This document shows positions 34,678-44,172 of a DNA stretch of 64,000 nucleotides, one piece after another. The DNA is taken from NCBI RefSeq assembly GCF_000803065.1, contig NZ_JSXI01000068.1, positions 24,293-88,292 of the forward strand. The letters are read 5' to 3'. The notes under the pieces were generated by a model, which saw nothing but the letters and a program-made list of their open reading frames with translations, did not search any database and had not been told where the DNA came from. Each line of letters begins with the position of its first letter. The stretch's first letter is position 1. The position numbers and the translations under genes were made by a program. Source of the stretch: Sphingomonas sp. ERG5. GTDB taxonomy: Bacteria > Pseudomonadota > Alphaproteobacteria > Sphingomonadales > Sphingomonadaceae.

Positions 34678-37035
34678 GTGGAGACTGTACCTCTCCAGGA
34701 TCCGGCGCGTGCGCTGTGGGTGGTGCCGATCCGGCATCATAGCCCGGCGTGCGCGGCGCAGCTCGAGCGGCTGATCGCGGCGGTGCAGCCTGCGGCCATC
34801 CTGGTCGAGGGACCATGCGACTTCGATCCGCTGATCGAGCAATTGTGTGATCCGCGTACCCGCGCTCCAGTTGCGATCGTCTCGCTGCGTGAGGCCGTGG
34901 CGGGCCAGGCGACGCGCCGCGTCGCGAGCTATTTTCCCTTTTGCGCGCACAGCCCGGAGCTGGTCGCGTTGCAGGCCGCCGCGGCGCTGGGGCTGCAGGC
35001 CCGCTTCATCGACCTGCCCTCGACCGCGCGCGAGATGGTGTTCGACGAAGCGGGTGAGCCGGCGCGCTCGTTGCTCAGCGACGAGCGGCCATTCGACGTC
35101 GGCGACTATGTCACCGCGCTGGCGCGCGAGCTGGGGTGCCGCGACGGCAATGAAGTGTGGGACCAATTGTTCGAGGCCCGCATCGCCGATCCCGATTGGC
35201 AGCGTTTCTTCGCCGATGTCGCGCGCTATTGCGCCTGCATCCGGGCCGCGACCGACCCTGCGCAGCTGGAACACGATGGCACGCTGGCGCGCGAGGCGCA
35301 GATGCGCGCGATCCTCGCCGAGACGCGCGCCGTCGTCTCGGGTCCGATCGTCGCTTTGGTCGGCGGCTTCCATGCCACGGCATTGTTCGAGCCCGCGACG
35401 GATAAGCCGGTGGCAGCGCGCGCTGATGCCGGGCGATCCTATCTGATTCGCTATGGCATGCGGCAGCTCGATTCGCTGGGTGGCTATGGGGCGGGACTTC
35501 CTCTCCCCGGCTTCTACGACCGGCTCTGGCAGGTTCGCGACAGTGGCGGACAAGGTCTCGCGCTCGCGCTGGTCGGCGGCTTTGCTGCGCATCTGCGGGC
35601 GAGCGACGGTGCCGAGGCGCCGTCCTTCCCGGTGGTCGCCAACGCGGTCGAACAGGCAGAACGCCTCGCGGCGCTGCGCGGACGCCCCTTTCCCGCGCGC
35701 GACGACATTATCGACGCGATCCGCTCGAGCTTCATCAAGGGTGAGATCCCAGCCGAGCGTGTGCCATTGCTCAACGAACTCAACGCGTGGCTCACCGGCA
35801 CAGCGATCGGCGAGGTGCCCCCTTCGGCGGGATCGCCCCCGCTCGTCGAGGCAGTGCGCGTGCAGGCGCGGTCGCTGGGCTTCGCCGTCAACGATGGCGA
35901 GCGGCGGACTCGCGAGCTCGACATCTACCGCAAGCCTCGCCACCGCGCGGCAAGCCGCTTCTGCCATGCCATGGCGCTGATCAAGGCGGATTTCAGCCAG
36001 CGCACCGCGGGACCCGATTTCCGCAACGATGTGGCGCTCGATCGGCTGCATGAGGTCTGGTCGGTCGCCTGGTCGCCGCTGGTCGAAGCCAGGCTGATCG
36101 AATTGTCCGAAGCGGCGGACACGCTGGGCGAGGCGCTGGCGTTCGTCCTGGCCCAAAAGCTCGCCGAGCTTTCCGAGCATGGCAAGGGGCGCAGCGCGCT
36201 TGCCGCGATCGACCTGTTCTCCGCCGCCTGCCGCGCCGGGCTGGGCACCGAAACCTATGCGATCCTCGCACTGGTCGAACAGCAGGTGATCGAGGACCCG
36301 CAATTGAGCTCGGTCGTTGCGGCACTGACCGATCTCGTGCTGCTGCGTCGCGGTCGCGAGACGCTGGGGATCGCCGACACGGCGCCGCTCGACCATCTGA
36401 TCGGCGCCGCGTGGCGGCGCGTGCTGGCGCTCCTGCCCGAATTGACCGATTTCGGGCCGGATCAGGTGCGAGACGCGGTGAGCGCGCTGGCCGATCTGCG
36501 CGGGCTGATCGAACTGGCGCGTTCGTCGGAAGCGCCGATCGAGATCGCCTTATTCGATGAAGCGCTCGCCCGCCTGCAGGGTCAGCCGCTGGCGCCGATG
36601 CTCGCGGGCGCAGTGATGGCTTTCGCCGTGATTGACGGCAAGACCGATGCCGAAGGGCTGGCGGCCCGGCTTAGCGGCGAGCTGGCGAGCGGCTATGTCG
36701 ATCCTGCCGAACGGCTGGCGTTCCTGGGCGGCATCATCGCCATCGCGCGCGAACTCCTCTGGACCTTGCCGGAGATCATCACGACGCTCGACGCGCTGAT
36801 CGCGGGGCTCGACGAGGAGCGGTTCCTGGCGCTGCTACCGCATCTCCGTCTGGCATTGATGCCGCTCGACCCGCGCGAGATCGACCGGCTGGCCGAGGAA
36901 GTGGCGATTCGCATCGGCGCGCAGCCGGGGCAGTTGGCCACAACCGTCGATATCTCCGAGGCAGAACTCGCCGCCAATCTCGCGCTCGATCGCGAACTGG
37001 CGCTCGTGCTGGCGCGCGACAGAGTGGGAGGATGA
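34678..37035 (+). CDS. DUF5682-type protein (YehM-like)
   Basis: 785 residues from a GTG at 34678, 5 bp after the ATPase stop; the ATG at 34627 would overlap the ATPase by 46 bp. The N-terminus has the conserved WVVPIRHHSPACA (His20-His21-Ser-Pro) and ILVEGPCDF motifs, then ALVGGFHATALF near residue 230. The remaining 500 residues are mostly helical and rich in Leu/Ala/Glu. The His-containing N-terminal motifs suggest an enzyme-like domain, perhaps of the TIKI/TraB-EreA type, but that link is only a resemblance. It sits between the AAA+ and vWA genes in the same operon as in the E. coli yeh set. Confidence 0.8.
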   Translation: METVPLQDPARALWVVPIRHHSPACAAQLERLIAAVQPAAILVEGPCDFDPLIEQLCDPRTRAPVAIVSLREAVAGQATRRVASYFPFCAHSPELVALQAAAALGLQARFIDLPSTAREMVFDEAGEPARSLLSDERPFDVGDYVTALARELGCRDGNEVWDQLFEARIADPDWQRFFADVARYCACIRAATDPAQLEHDGTLAREAQMRAILAETRAVVSGPIVALVGGFHATALFEPATDKPVAARADAGRSYLIRYGMRQLDSLGGYGAGLPLPGFYDRLWQVRDSGGQGLALALVGGFAAHLRASDGAEAPSFPVVANAVEQAERLAALRGRPFPARDDIIDAIRSSFIKGEIPAERVPLLNELNAWLTGTAIGEVPPSAGSPPLVEAVRVQARSLGFAVNDGERRTRELDIYRKPRHRAASRFCHAMALIKADFSQRTAGPDFRNDVALDRLHEVWSVAWSPLVEARLIELSEAADTLGEALAFVLAQKLAELSEHGKGRSALAAIDLFSAACRAGLGTETYAILALVEQQVIEDPQLSSVVAALTDLVLLRRGRETLGIADTAPLDHLIGAAWRRVLALLPELTDFGPDQVRDAVSALADLRGLIELARSSEAPIEIALFDEALARLQGQPLAPMLAGAVMAFAVIDGKTDAEGLAARLSGELASGYVDPAERLAFLGGIIAIARELLWTLPEIITTLDALIAGLDEERFLALLPHLRLALMPLDPREIDRLAEEVAIRIGAQPGQLATTVDISEAELAANLALDRELALVLARDRVGG

Positions 37036-38168
37036 GCGACCCGGTCCTCTTGCGGCGCTGGCGGCTGGCGCTGGGGCGTTATGCCGATCGATCGCTCCCC
37101 GCCGACGGAATGACCGGGGCAGAACGCCGCGCTGATCGCGCACTCGACTATCTCTATGCCCGAGAGATGGAGAAGCGCGGCCTGCGACGAGACAAGAATG
37201 GCAAGGGAGGCGGCGGCTCGCTCGACCCCAGCCAACTCACGCCGCTTGGTTGGCTCGGCGAGTTGCGCGATCTCTTCCCCCAATCTGTTTGTGAAACGGT
37301 ACAGGCGCATGCAATCGATAATCTCGGCATGGCGGAACTGCTCAAGGACCCTGCGGTGCTTGACGCGCTCGAGCCGAACAAGGACCTGCTCAAGTCGCTG
37401 ATCGCATACAAGGGGCTCGCCGATCCGGCGATGCGCGAGAAGATCCGCGACGTGACACGCAAGATCGTCGAGGACATCGTCCGCCGCCTGCGTCCGCGCG
37501 TCGAGGCGGCGCTGGCGGGGCGTCCCAATCGCTTCCGTCGAAGTCAGCTCAAGTCGATGCAGAATTTCGACTGGCGCGCCACGATCCGCGACAATCTCAA
37601 GAATTGGGATGCGACACGCGGCGTGATCGTCGCTGATCGCCTGCGCTTCTACGGCCGCAGCCGGCGGCGATTGCCCTGGACGATCATCCTGTGCGTCGAC
37701 CAGTCGGGGTCGATGCTGGCTTCCACAATCTACGCCGCGGTCATGGCCTCGATCCTCACGGCCCTGCCCGCGGTCGATGTGAAGCTGATTGTCTTCGACA
37801 CTGCGATCGTCGACCTGTCCAGCGAGGCGCATGATCCGGTCGAGGTGCTGATGTCGGTGCAGCTGGGCGGCGGCACCAACATCGCGGCTGCAATGGAATA
37901 TTGCGAGACATTGGTCACTCAGCCGACCCGCACCATCTTCGTGCTCATCAGCGACTTCGAAGAGGGCGGATCAGTGCCGCGCATGCTCGCCGCAGCGCAG
38001 CGCATGGCGTCGGCCCGGGTCACGTTGCTGGGGCTCGGCGCGCTCAGCGACGATGCCGCCCCGGTCTATGACCGGCGCATGGCCGAGCGGCTGGCGGAAC
38101 GCGGAATGCAGATAGCAGCGCTCACGCCGGATCGGTTCGCCGAGTGGATCGGGAGCGTGATCGCGTGA
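37032..38168 (+). CDS. vWA-domain protein with complete MIDAS (YehP-like)
   Basis: 378 residues, ATG at 37032 overlapping the DUF5682 stop. The N-terminal 200 residues are helical and basic (LRPRVEAALAGRPNRFRRSQ). The C-terminal vWA domain begins TIILCVDQSGSML with the metal-ion-dependent adhesion site Asp223, Ser225, Ser227, then Thr282 in GGGTN and Asp308 in LISDFEEGG. All five MIDAS ligands are present, so it should bind a divalent metal and a protein partner. As in other MoxR systems it is expected to be the adaptor that couples the ATPase to its target. Confidence 0.9.
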   Translation: MSDPVLLRRWRLALGRYADRSLPADGMTGAERRADRALDYLYAREMEKRGLRRDKNGKGGGGSLDPSQLTPLGWLGELRDLFPQSVCETVQAHAIDNLGMAELLKDPAVLDALEPNKDLLKSLIAYKGLADPAMREKIRDVTRKIVEDIVRRLRPRVEAALAGRPNRFRRSQLKSMQNFDWRATIRDNLKNWDATRGVIVADRLRFYGRSRRRLPWTIILCVDQSGSMLASTIYAAVMASILTALPAVDVKLIVFDTAIVDLSSEAHDPVEVLMSVQLGGGTNIAAAMEYCETLVTQPTRTIFVLISDFEEGGSVPRMLAAAQRMASARVTLLGLGALSDDAAPVYDRRMAERLAERGMQIAALTPDRFAEWIGSVIA

Positions 38169-40180
38169 TCGATGCTGCTTTGCGCGCTGGCCTGGCGGCA
38201 TTCGACGATGCCGCGCTGGCGACGCTGGCAAATCCCGGGCTCGTCCGACGTGCGCATCGCGATGTCGAGGACGGCAAGCTGCGGCTCGTCTCCGCCGGCG
38301 CTGGCACGGCAGCGGTCGAGGCTGATGGCCAGTTGGTGACGCTCGACGTGCGTGGCCCGCGCGCGGCCGACTGCGCGTGCAAGTCGGTCGCCATCTGCCG
38401 CCATCGCATCGCCGCCGTGCTGTTCCTCCAGGGACTCGAGGAAATTGCGACCGTGGCAGAGGGGGCCGCGCCGGCACTGTCCGGATCGGAGGACATCCTC
38501 GCCGCGCTGGACCTCACCGCGCTTGAACGCTGGTCAGGCAAGGCCAGCTGGCGCGCGGCATTGGAACTTGTCGCGACAGTGCGACAGGTGGAACCGTCCG
38601 CAAACGCCATTTCGGTCGTCTTCGCCGACCTCGACGACCCCGTTCGTATCCTGCGCGGTCAGGGTTTTGACGGCATCGTCTCAAAGGCAGTCAAGGCACG
38701 CGTAAAGGCCTATCATGCCGCTGCCGTCCTGGCCGCGCATCACCATTTCGGCGTGGTCCTGCCCGAACCGGTCGAGGATGAGGCTCTGCCGGCCGAGGTC
38801 GACATCGACATCGCCTTCCTTCACCGTGTTGCGGCGAGCCTTGGCGAAGTTGCCACGCTCGGCTTCAATCTCGCGCCGCTGCCGCTTGAGGAATCGCTGT
38901 TCGAGCTGTCTGTGTCCTCGCGCGCGGACAGCCTGCCGCGCCTCTCGACGATGCTGCGCGCGATTGCTGCACAGTTGCGGTTGCGACGGCAGCGCGCGCT
39001 TGCGTTCGATTCCGATCGCATGCTTGAGCTCACCGCTACCGCCTTTGTTTTAACGCGGGCACTGGCCAGCATCGAGCCCCAGCGGCGGGCGGGTCTCACC
39101 GGCAAGGTGCGGCGAGACTTCGCGCCCGCCGCCCCGCTCACGCTGGTCGGCTGCGGTGGCGAGCGCTGGCGCACCGATACCGGCGCACGGGGCGTGACCG
39201 CCTGGTTCGTCGAGCCGGAGACCGGGCGCTGGCTCTCGACCACCTTGGCGCGCGGGGCGGGCCAGGACCCAGCATTCGCACCAGCCGAGGCATGGCGTGC
39301 GCAGTCGATGTGGCAGTCCGAACCCCTGGCCGTGCTGGCGCATGCCCGGGTCGTACTTGAACAATCGCGGCTGTCCGCCGACGACCGCCTTTCCGCGCCG
39401 GCCAGCGCGCGTGCCGTGATCGTCACCCGCGACGTGCGTCCGGATCCTGCCTGGCCAGGTGTCGTTCGCGACTGGAAGGACCTTCGGGAAGCCTGGCTTC
39501 GGCAGACTGGCCTGGGCCTCGACGCCAGTGACGGGGCGGTCGCCTGTCTCGTGTCGCCCAGTACGGTTGGCTTGCCCTATTTCGACGATCTCGCGCAGCA
39601 ACTCGTCTGGCCGGTGCGCGATACGGTGGGCGAATGGCTGGCGCTGACGCTGGATCACGAAGAACCGGTGGCGACCGCCATCGAAGCGCTGGAAGCACAT
39701 GTGCGCAGCGGATGGGAAGGCATGGTGCTGGTACGGCTGGTCCGTGCCGGCGAGGCGCTGGAAGCGCGGCCAATCACATTGTTCGGCGCCGGCGACCCGG
39801 TCGACCTTTCTCTGTGGCGGCGACCCTATACCTATGGCCGGCAACAACCAGGCGACGCCGTGCGCAATTGGCTGGAGCGGTTGCGAAAAAGCGGCGCGCG
39901 ACGCTTCATCCGACGCCCGCGCGGGGGCACTGAGGCGGCTTTGGCGGCAGCGTGGCGGCAATTGCTGGACCGGGCGGAGATTGGCCCCGCGCTGGCGCAA
40001 TCGATCGACGGCAGGTCGACCGGCGGGCTTGCCGCTCATGCCGACCGGCTCGATAATCATGGCCTGCCGGCGCTGGCCGACCTGATGCGTCATGTGCGGG
40101 ACGCATCAACGCTTCTCGTCGCGGCCTATGGCCTGCTGGTGGCGCGGCAGCAGCGCTGCGGCGCGCCCTTGTTGCGATAG
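38165..40180 (+). CDS. SWIM zinc-finger protein (YehQ-like)
   Basis: 671 residues from a GTG at 38165 overlapping the vWA stop (GTGA); the ATG at 38144 would overlap more and adds only a charged heptapeptide. The SWIM motif CxCx5CxH is seen as Cys70-Ala-Cys72...Cys78-Arg-His80 in DCACKSVAICRH, a zinc-binding unit for DNA or protein contact. The remaining 590 residues are helix-rich with no recognised motif. Last gene of the operon; its stop is 1 bp from the convergent second DUF4132 gene. It is intact here, whereas the E. coli K-12 counterpart is annotated as a pseudogene. Confidence 0.85.
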   Translation: MIDAALRAGLAAFDDAALATLANPGLVRRAHRDVEDGKLRLVSAGAGTAAVEADGQLVTLDVRGPRAADCACKSVAICRHRIAAVLFLQGLEEIATVAEGAAPALSGSEDILAALDLTALERWSGKASWRAALELVATVRQVEPSANAISVVFADLDDPVRILRGQGFDGIVSKAVKARVKAYHAAAVLAAHHHFGVVLPEPVEDEALPAEVDIDIAFLHRVAASLGEVATLGFNLAPLPLEESLFELSVSSRADSLPRLSTMLRAIAAQLRLRRQRALAFDSDRMLELTATAFVLTRALASIEPQRRAGLTGKVRRDFAPAAPLTLVGCGGERWRTDTGARGVTAWFVEPETGRWLSTTLARGAGQDPAFAPAEAWRAQSMWQSEPLAVLAHARVVLEQSRLSADDRLSAPASARAVIVTRDVRPDPAWPGVVRDWKDLREAWLRQTGLGLDASDGAVACLVSPSTVGLPYFDDLAQQLVWPVRDTVGEWLALTLDHEEPVATAIEALEAHVRSGWEGMVLVRLVRAGEALEARPITLFGAGDPVDLSLWRRPYTYGRQQPGDAVRNWLERLRKSGARRFIRRPRGGTEAALAAAWRQLLDRAEIGPALAQSIDGRSTGGLAAHADRLDNHGLPALADLMRHVRDASTLLVAAYGLLVARQQRCGAPLLR

Positions 40181-40181
40181 A

Positions 40182-43100
40182 TCACCAGGGCGAGATCTTC
40201 TCCCACTCCGGATCAAAGGTGCCTTTGGCAGCGACGGCGTGATAGTCGGCCCAGCACTCGGCCAGCATCACCGGCGGCACGTCCTTGAGACGATAGGCGC
40301 CGCGATGCCCCTGTTTCGTGAAGTGAAGTTCCTTGAGGGCCAGCGGGTTGTTCTCGTCCACGGCATGGGAGCCGGTGTGGAAGATCGTGGCGGTGATGCC
40401 ATGGCTCGGGAACTTCTTCTCATATTCGTGGCAGCCGCCGCTATCGCGCATGATCCGTTGATAGCCGCGCTTTTCCGCCACACCCCGGAAAGTCAGGCTA
40501 TTGGCCTTCCAGCCCTGGCGATCGAGAATCACCTCGGCGTCGCCTTGTTCGGCCGAGAGGGGCGCGCGGAGCGCGTCGAACTGGGCGAGGAAAGGTTTGA
40601 CCTCATAATCCTTCAGGTGGTTTGTCCAGACTCCGCAGATCGCTTCGTCGACTAGCGTGCCATGGGCCAATCGCATCGTGGCGAAGCTGTCGATATCGAC
40701 GGGATTGTCGGCAGCGTCGGTGAAGTCACCCTCCTGGGTTGGCCGAAACAACCCGAGGGGATTGCCGTCCTCGTCCAGCCCCTGCCAGACCAGCCGCTCG
40801 ACCAGCCGGCGCATCACCGGATGGTCGTGAAAGGCCAGCCGCCAGTCGGCCACGAGCCAAGCGCGTTCGACGCACATTGCCTCGAACAGACGGGAACCCT
40901 GCAGTTCGATCACCTGCGCCAGCTCCCTCTTGGCGGCAGCGAAGGCCTTCTTGGATTCTTTGGTGGCGTCGTCGTCGCCGGCAGGAAGGCTTTTCACCGC
41001 CTTGCCGTCGGGGTTGAACAGGTGGATCGCCAGCATGGCATCGAGCCGTGCGGCGTACGGTTTCTCATCCTCGCCGCAGGGCAGATCGAGCACGCCCTCG
41101 TCGTCGAAGCCCGCAGTCGGAACCGTGCGGTCGGCCAGTTCATCGAAACTCCAGCCGCGATCCTCGGCATAACGGGCGGCGATCTCGGCGGCGCGGGCCT
41201 GGGTGCTCTTCTGCTTGAGCCGGACCGAGGCGGCGATCACCACCTGCAGAGCGGCCGGCTGACCGATTCCCGCCAGCACCTCGAGCAGCGCCATGGCCTG
41301 GTTGGAGCGTCGCCCATGCTTCTTCAGGAACCAGCGGACGCGGTTGGCGGCAAATACGGGATCGGCGCGGCAGGCAAGCGCGAGCACTCCCTTCGCTTCG
41401 GACCCGGAGTTGAGCGGCTCGCTGGTCTTCTCACGGATAATCTGAGCGATCACCCGCTCGCGGTCCTCGGGTTTCGGATAGGGAATGTAGAGCCACGCCA
41501 GATGCTGCTGGTAGTTGGCAAGCGCATATGCCGTCGCCTCCTCAAGCGTCGCTGTGCCGGTGTCGTAACCGATCCAGCTATCCAGAACCCAGTTCGAAAA
41601 GCTGCGTGCATCGTCTTCCAGCAACTGGTCGAGATAGATTCCGAACTGCCCGCTTGCGGCCGGATCCTTGAGCCGAATCGCCAGCGCCAGCCAGTGCTGC
41701 ACCAGCAACGACGGAACGGCAGAGCCGTCGCGGAAGTGCGGCGCGGGAAGGCCGTGGGCGGCGAGCCAGGCCGGCACGTCCGGCGCGACCTTGGCACAGG
41801 TGGTTTCGGCCTCGGCGATCAAAGATGCAGGACCGATCACATCGGAAAGGTCGAAGCCCATGCGCTGCAGGCTCTCGATTAGCGCGGCGCGAACCGGATC
41901 GCTCTTCTCCTTCTTCAGCCGTTTGCGCAGCGCGCCCTCACTGGTGACGGAGCGAAGGTCGGCCAACCAGACCGCGACGTTGATCCGGACCTGCTGGCGC
42001 TTGTCGTCAAGCAGCGCCTCGATCCGCGCGACAAGCTCCTTGCCGTTGCGCAGCAGGGCCATGGCCTGCCGCCGCAATGGGCGTTTTTCCGACACCGCGA
42101 TGTCGAGTATCTTGGCGAAATAGCGTTGCGGCGTCACCGGCAGCAGACCGACCGCCTCTAGGGCGCGATCGATCTGGATCGGCTTTTCCGTAGGCTTCAA
42201 ACCCAGCGCCTCATCGAGCGCGTCCATGTTCTCAGCGACCCAGGGCCAGACGGCATCGCGCGGCAGATCTTGCAGTACCGACAGGGGGCTGCGGTTGGTG
42301 TGGCGATATACTTGCTGATGGAGCAACGTTCGAAAATGAGTGCCGGAAATCAAATCGCGCAGGTCGAGCCGCTCCTGTTCGAGCCAAGACCGTAGCAGAT
42401 TCACGCCAAATAGATGATCCTCCCGATAGGCGAGCTCCGTGCCGACCAGTCCGCCGACATCATCGAAATTCGAGGCTTTCAGGATGCCCAGCGCGCCGCG
42501 CAAGCTCAGCCGATCCAATACGGCGCGAAGCCACGCCTGGCCGTCGCCCCGAAAACGGATCATATGCGCCAATTGGTGGTTATTGCCCGCGGGGAGCGGC
42601 GCGCCCTCGGTCAGCGTGGCAAAGGTCCCTTCAACTACATCGCGGGTATAGGGCGGGGGTGGCGGCGGGCGCGTCGTGAGGGTCTCCGCATACTTCTCGA
42701 TATGCGCCGCGTGCATTTCCAGCCGCCGCTCTTCGATCTTTTCAACCAGCTTGACATATTCGACGCAGGCCTCCGCGGTCGGTGGCGGGATTTCGTCCGC
42801 GCCAAGCTCCTTGCGCTCGGGCAGGGCAACGAAGCTGCCGTCGATCGCGGCATAACCGGATGCGGCGGGTTTGCCGTCGACGGAGGGCGCTTCCTCAACC
42901 GCGTCGGCCTCGAGGATCGCCAAAATCGCAGCCTGCACCTTGGCCGCCTTTTCGATCTTCGCGCGCTCGGCCAGCAAAGCGAGGATTTCAGGCGTGCCAT
43001 TGCGTCCGGCTGCCTGGACCAGGCCGTAACGCGTATCGATATCCGCTTGCGGAAGGAAGCGTTGGAGCAAGTTCAGGAGTTGTTCCGGGGCGAGCCGGGC

Positions 43101-43925
43101 AAGCGCGGACGTAGTGATTTCGCGGTCATTTTTGTCGAACGGCCGGGTCAACATGGCGACCAGGATCGCCTCGATCTCCGGCGCAGAGGTTGCCTTGTGA
43201 TGCTCGGCGAGCTTTACGCCGATTGCGCGATGCTTCGGTTCGGCAAGGCGCAGCGCTTCGGCAAAGGCGGCGGGATAGGTGTTGAGATAGCCGGCAAGTT
43301 CATCGCTGGCGGACCAGCTACCGACCGAGTGCGTAACGAACTCGCTTTCCGATCGACGCAGGATCAGCGCGAACAGGTCCACCATGGTGCCGCCGACTTG
43401 CCGGAAATGGGCAAAGGCGGCCTTGAGCGGAATCACGTCCTCCCACTTAACCTTGTACCTGTCCTGCATGAGCGACAGCCCATGGAACAGCATTTCGTTC
43501 AGGCCTGTCACCGCCAGTTCCGTGTCGGTCAGCGGCTTGTTCCACGGCGTCCTGACATATTTGGTCGCGATGCGGACCTGGAGCAGGCGCAGCACCTCCG
43601 GTCCTGGCTGGATTTCGCCGCTGACCAGCGCCTGGCTGGTCTTGCCGAGCATTTCGATAAGCTTCGGTTCGGCCTTCTGGTAGGGCGAGGTTGAAAGAAG
43701 ATTGGCCTGGCTCAGCGTCGCGATCGCGTCGAGCGCATCCGGGCGCTCGCCGCTCGCGACATAGTGGAGCGCTGCTCGGCCAAGGCCCGGGCGGTAATGT
43801 TCGATCCGTTGAAGTTCCATCGCCATTGCGGGATGCAATTGCGTGCTGCTGTTTGAGGCCCGGGGAGTTTCCCCTCCTGCGATCTTACGGCCGAACATCC
43901 TATTAAAAGCGCGTTCCATGTTCAT
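40182..43925 (-). CDS. second DUF4132-domain giant protein, convergent to the operon
   Basis: 1247 residues with ATG at 43925 (MNMERAFNRMF); a frame to 44024 adds 33 residues with no similarity or ribosome site. Like the plus-strand paralogue it has HEAT-like helices (LARLAPEQLLNLLQRFLPQ, LGKTSQALVSGEIQPGPEVL), then the DUF4132 blocks DRGWSFDELADRTVPTAG, FRPTQEGDFTDAADNPVDID and LKDVPPVMLAECWADYHAVA. The two copies share C-terminal signatures but differ much in the N-terminal half, so the duplication is old. It has its own promoter on the right and collides with the operon end at 40180, suggesting paired expression control by antisense overlap. Confidence 0.83.
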   Translation of the reverse strand: MNMERAFNRMFGRKIAGGETPRASNSSTQLHPAMAMELQRIEHYRPGLGRAALHYVASGERPDALDAIATLSQANLLSTSPYQKAEPKLIEMLGKTSQALVSGEIQPGPEVLRLLQVRIATKYVRTPWNKPLTDTELAVTGLNEMLFHGLSLMQDRYKVKWEDVIPLKAAFAHFRQVGGTMVDLFALILRRSESEFVTHSVGSWSASDELAGYLNTYPAAFAEALRLAEPKHRAIGVKLAEHHKATSAPEIEAILVAMLTRPFDKNDREITTSALARLAPEQLLNLLQRFLPQADIDTRYGLVQAAGRNGTPEILALLAERAKIEKAAKVQAAILAILEADAVEEAPSVDGKPAASGYAAIDGSFVALPERKELGADEIPPPTAEACVEYVKLVEKIEERRLEMHAAHIEKYAETLTTRPPPPPPYTRDVVEGTFATLTEGAPLPAGNNHQLAHMIRFRGDGQAWLRAVLDRLSLRGALGILKASNFDDVGGLVGTELAYREDHLFGVNLLRSWLEQERLDLRDLISGTHFRTLLHQQVYRHTNRSPLSVLQDLPRDAVWPWVAENMDALDEALGLKPTEKPIQIDRALEAVGLLPVTPQRYFAKILDIAVSEKRPLRRQAMALLRNGKELVARIEALLDDKRQQVRINVAVWLADLRSVTSEGALRKRLKKEKSDPVRAALIESLQRMGFDLSDVIGPASLIAEAETTCAKVAPDVPAWLAAHGLPAPHFRDGSAVPSLLVQHWLALAIRLKDPAASGQFGIYLDQLLEDDARSFSNWVLDSWIGYDTGTATLEEATAYALANYQQHLAWLYIPYPKPEDRERVIAQIIREKTSEPLNSGSEAKGVLALACRADPVFAANRVRWFLKKHGRRSNQAMALLEVLAGIGQPAALQVVIAASVRLKQKSTQARAAEIAARYAEDRGWSFDELADRTVPTAGFDDEGVLDLPCGEDEKPYAARLDAMLAIHLFNPDGKAVKSLPAGDDDATKESKKAFAAAKRELAQVIELQGSRLFEAMCVERAWLVADWRLAFHDHPVMRRLVERLVWQGLDEDGNPLGLFRPTQEGDFTDAADNPVDIDSFATMRLAHGTLVDEAICGVWTNHLKDYEVKPFLAQFDALRAPLSAEQGDAEVILDRQGWKANSLTFRGVAEKRGYQRIMRDSGGCHEYEKKFPSHGITATIFHTGSHAVDENNPLALKELHFTKQGHRGAYRLKDVPPVMLAECWADYHAVAAKGTFDPEWEKISPW

Positions 43926-44172
43926 AACGAAGCCCCAAAACCAATCAGGTTCCCGGGGTGAATTAGCTCGTAAATGTGAAAGAAGTTGAAAACGGTTCTT
44001 CTTGTGCCGAGTTTGGATCGGCAATGTCTCACCTCGCCTCGCTTAACCGGACGGCGGTTATACGCGCCATTCTCGGTCGTTCGGCCGCCACATCGACAAT
44101 CCCGAAAGCGGCCGCTCGTTGAGAAGCTGCAGCAGGCATGGCTTTCCGCTGCGAGCAACGACCTGCCGGGCG

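Noticed and set aside
34639..36396. 585-residue open frame on the minus strand
   Set aside because: Antisense to the DUF5682 gene and Arg/Gln-rich; the operon overlaps on the plus strand fix the real frame.
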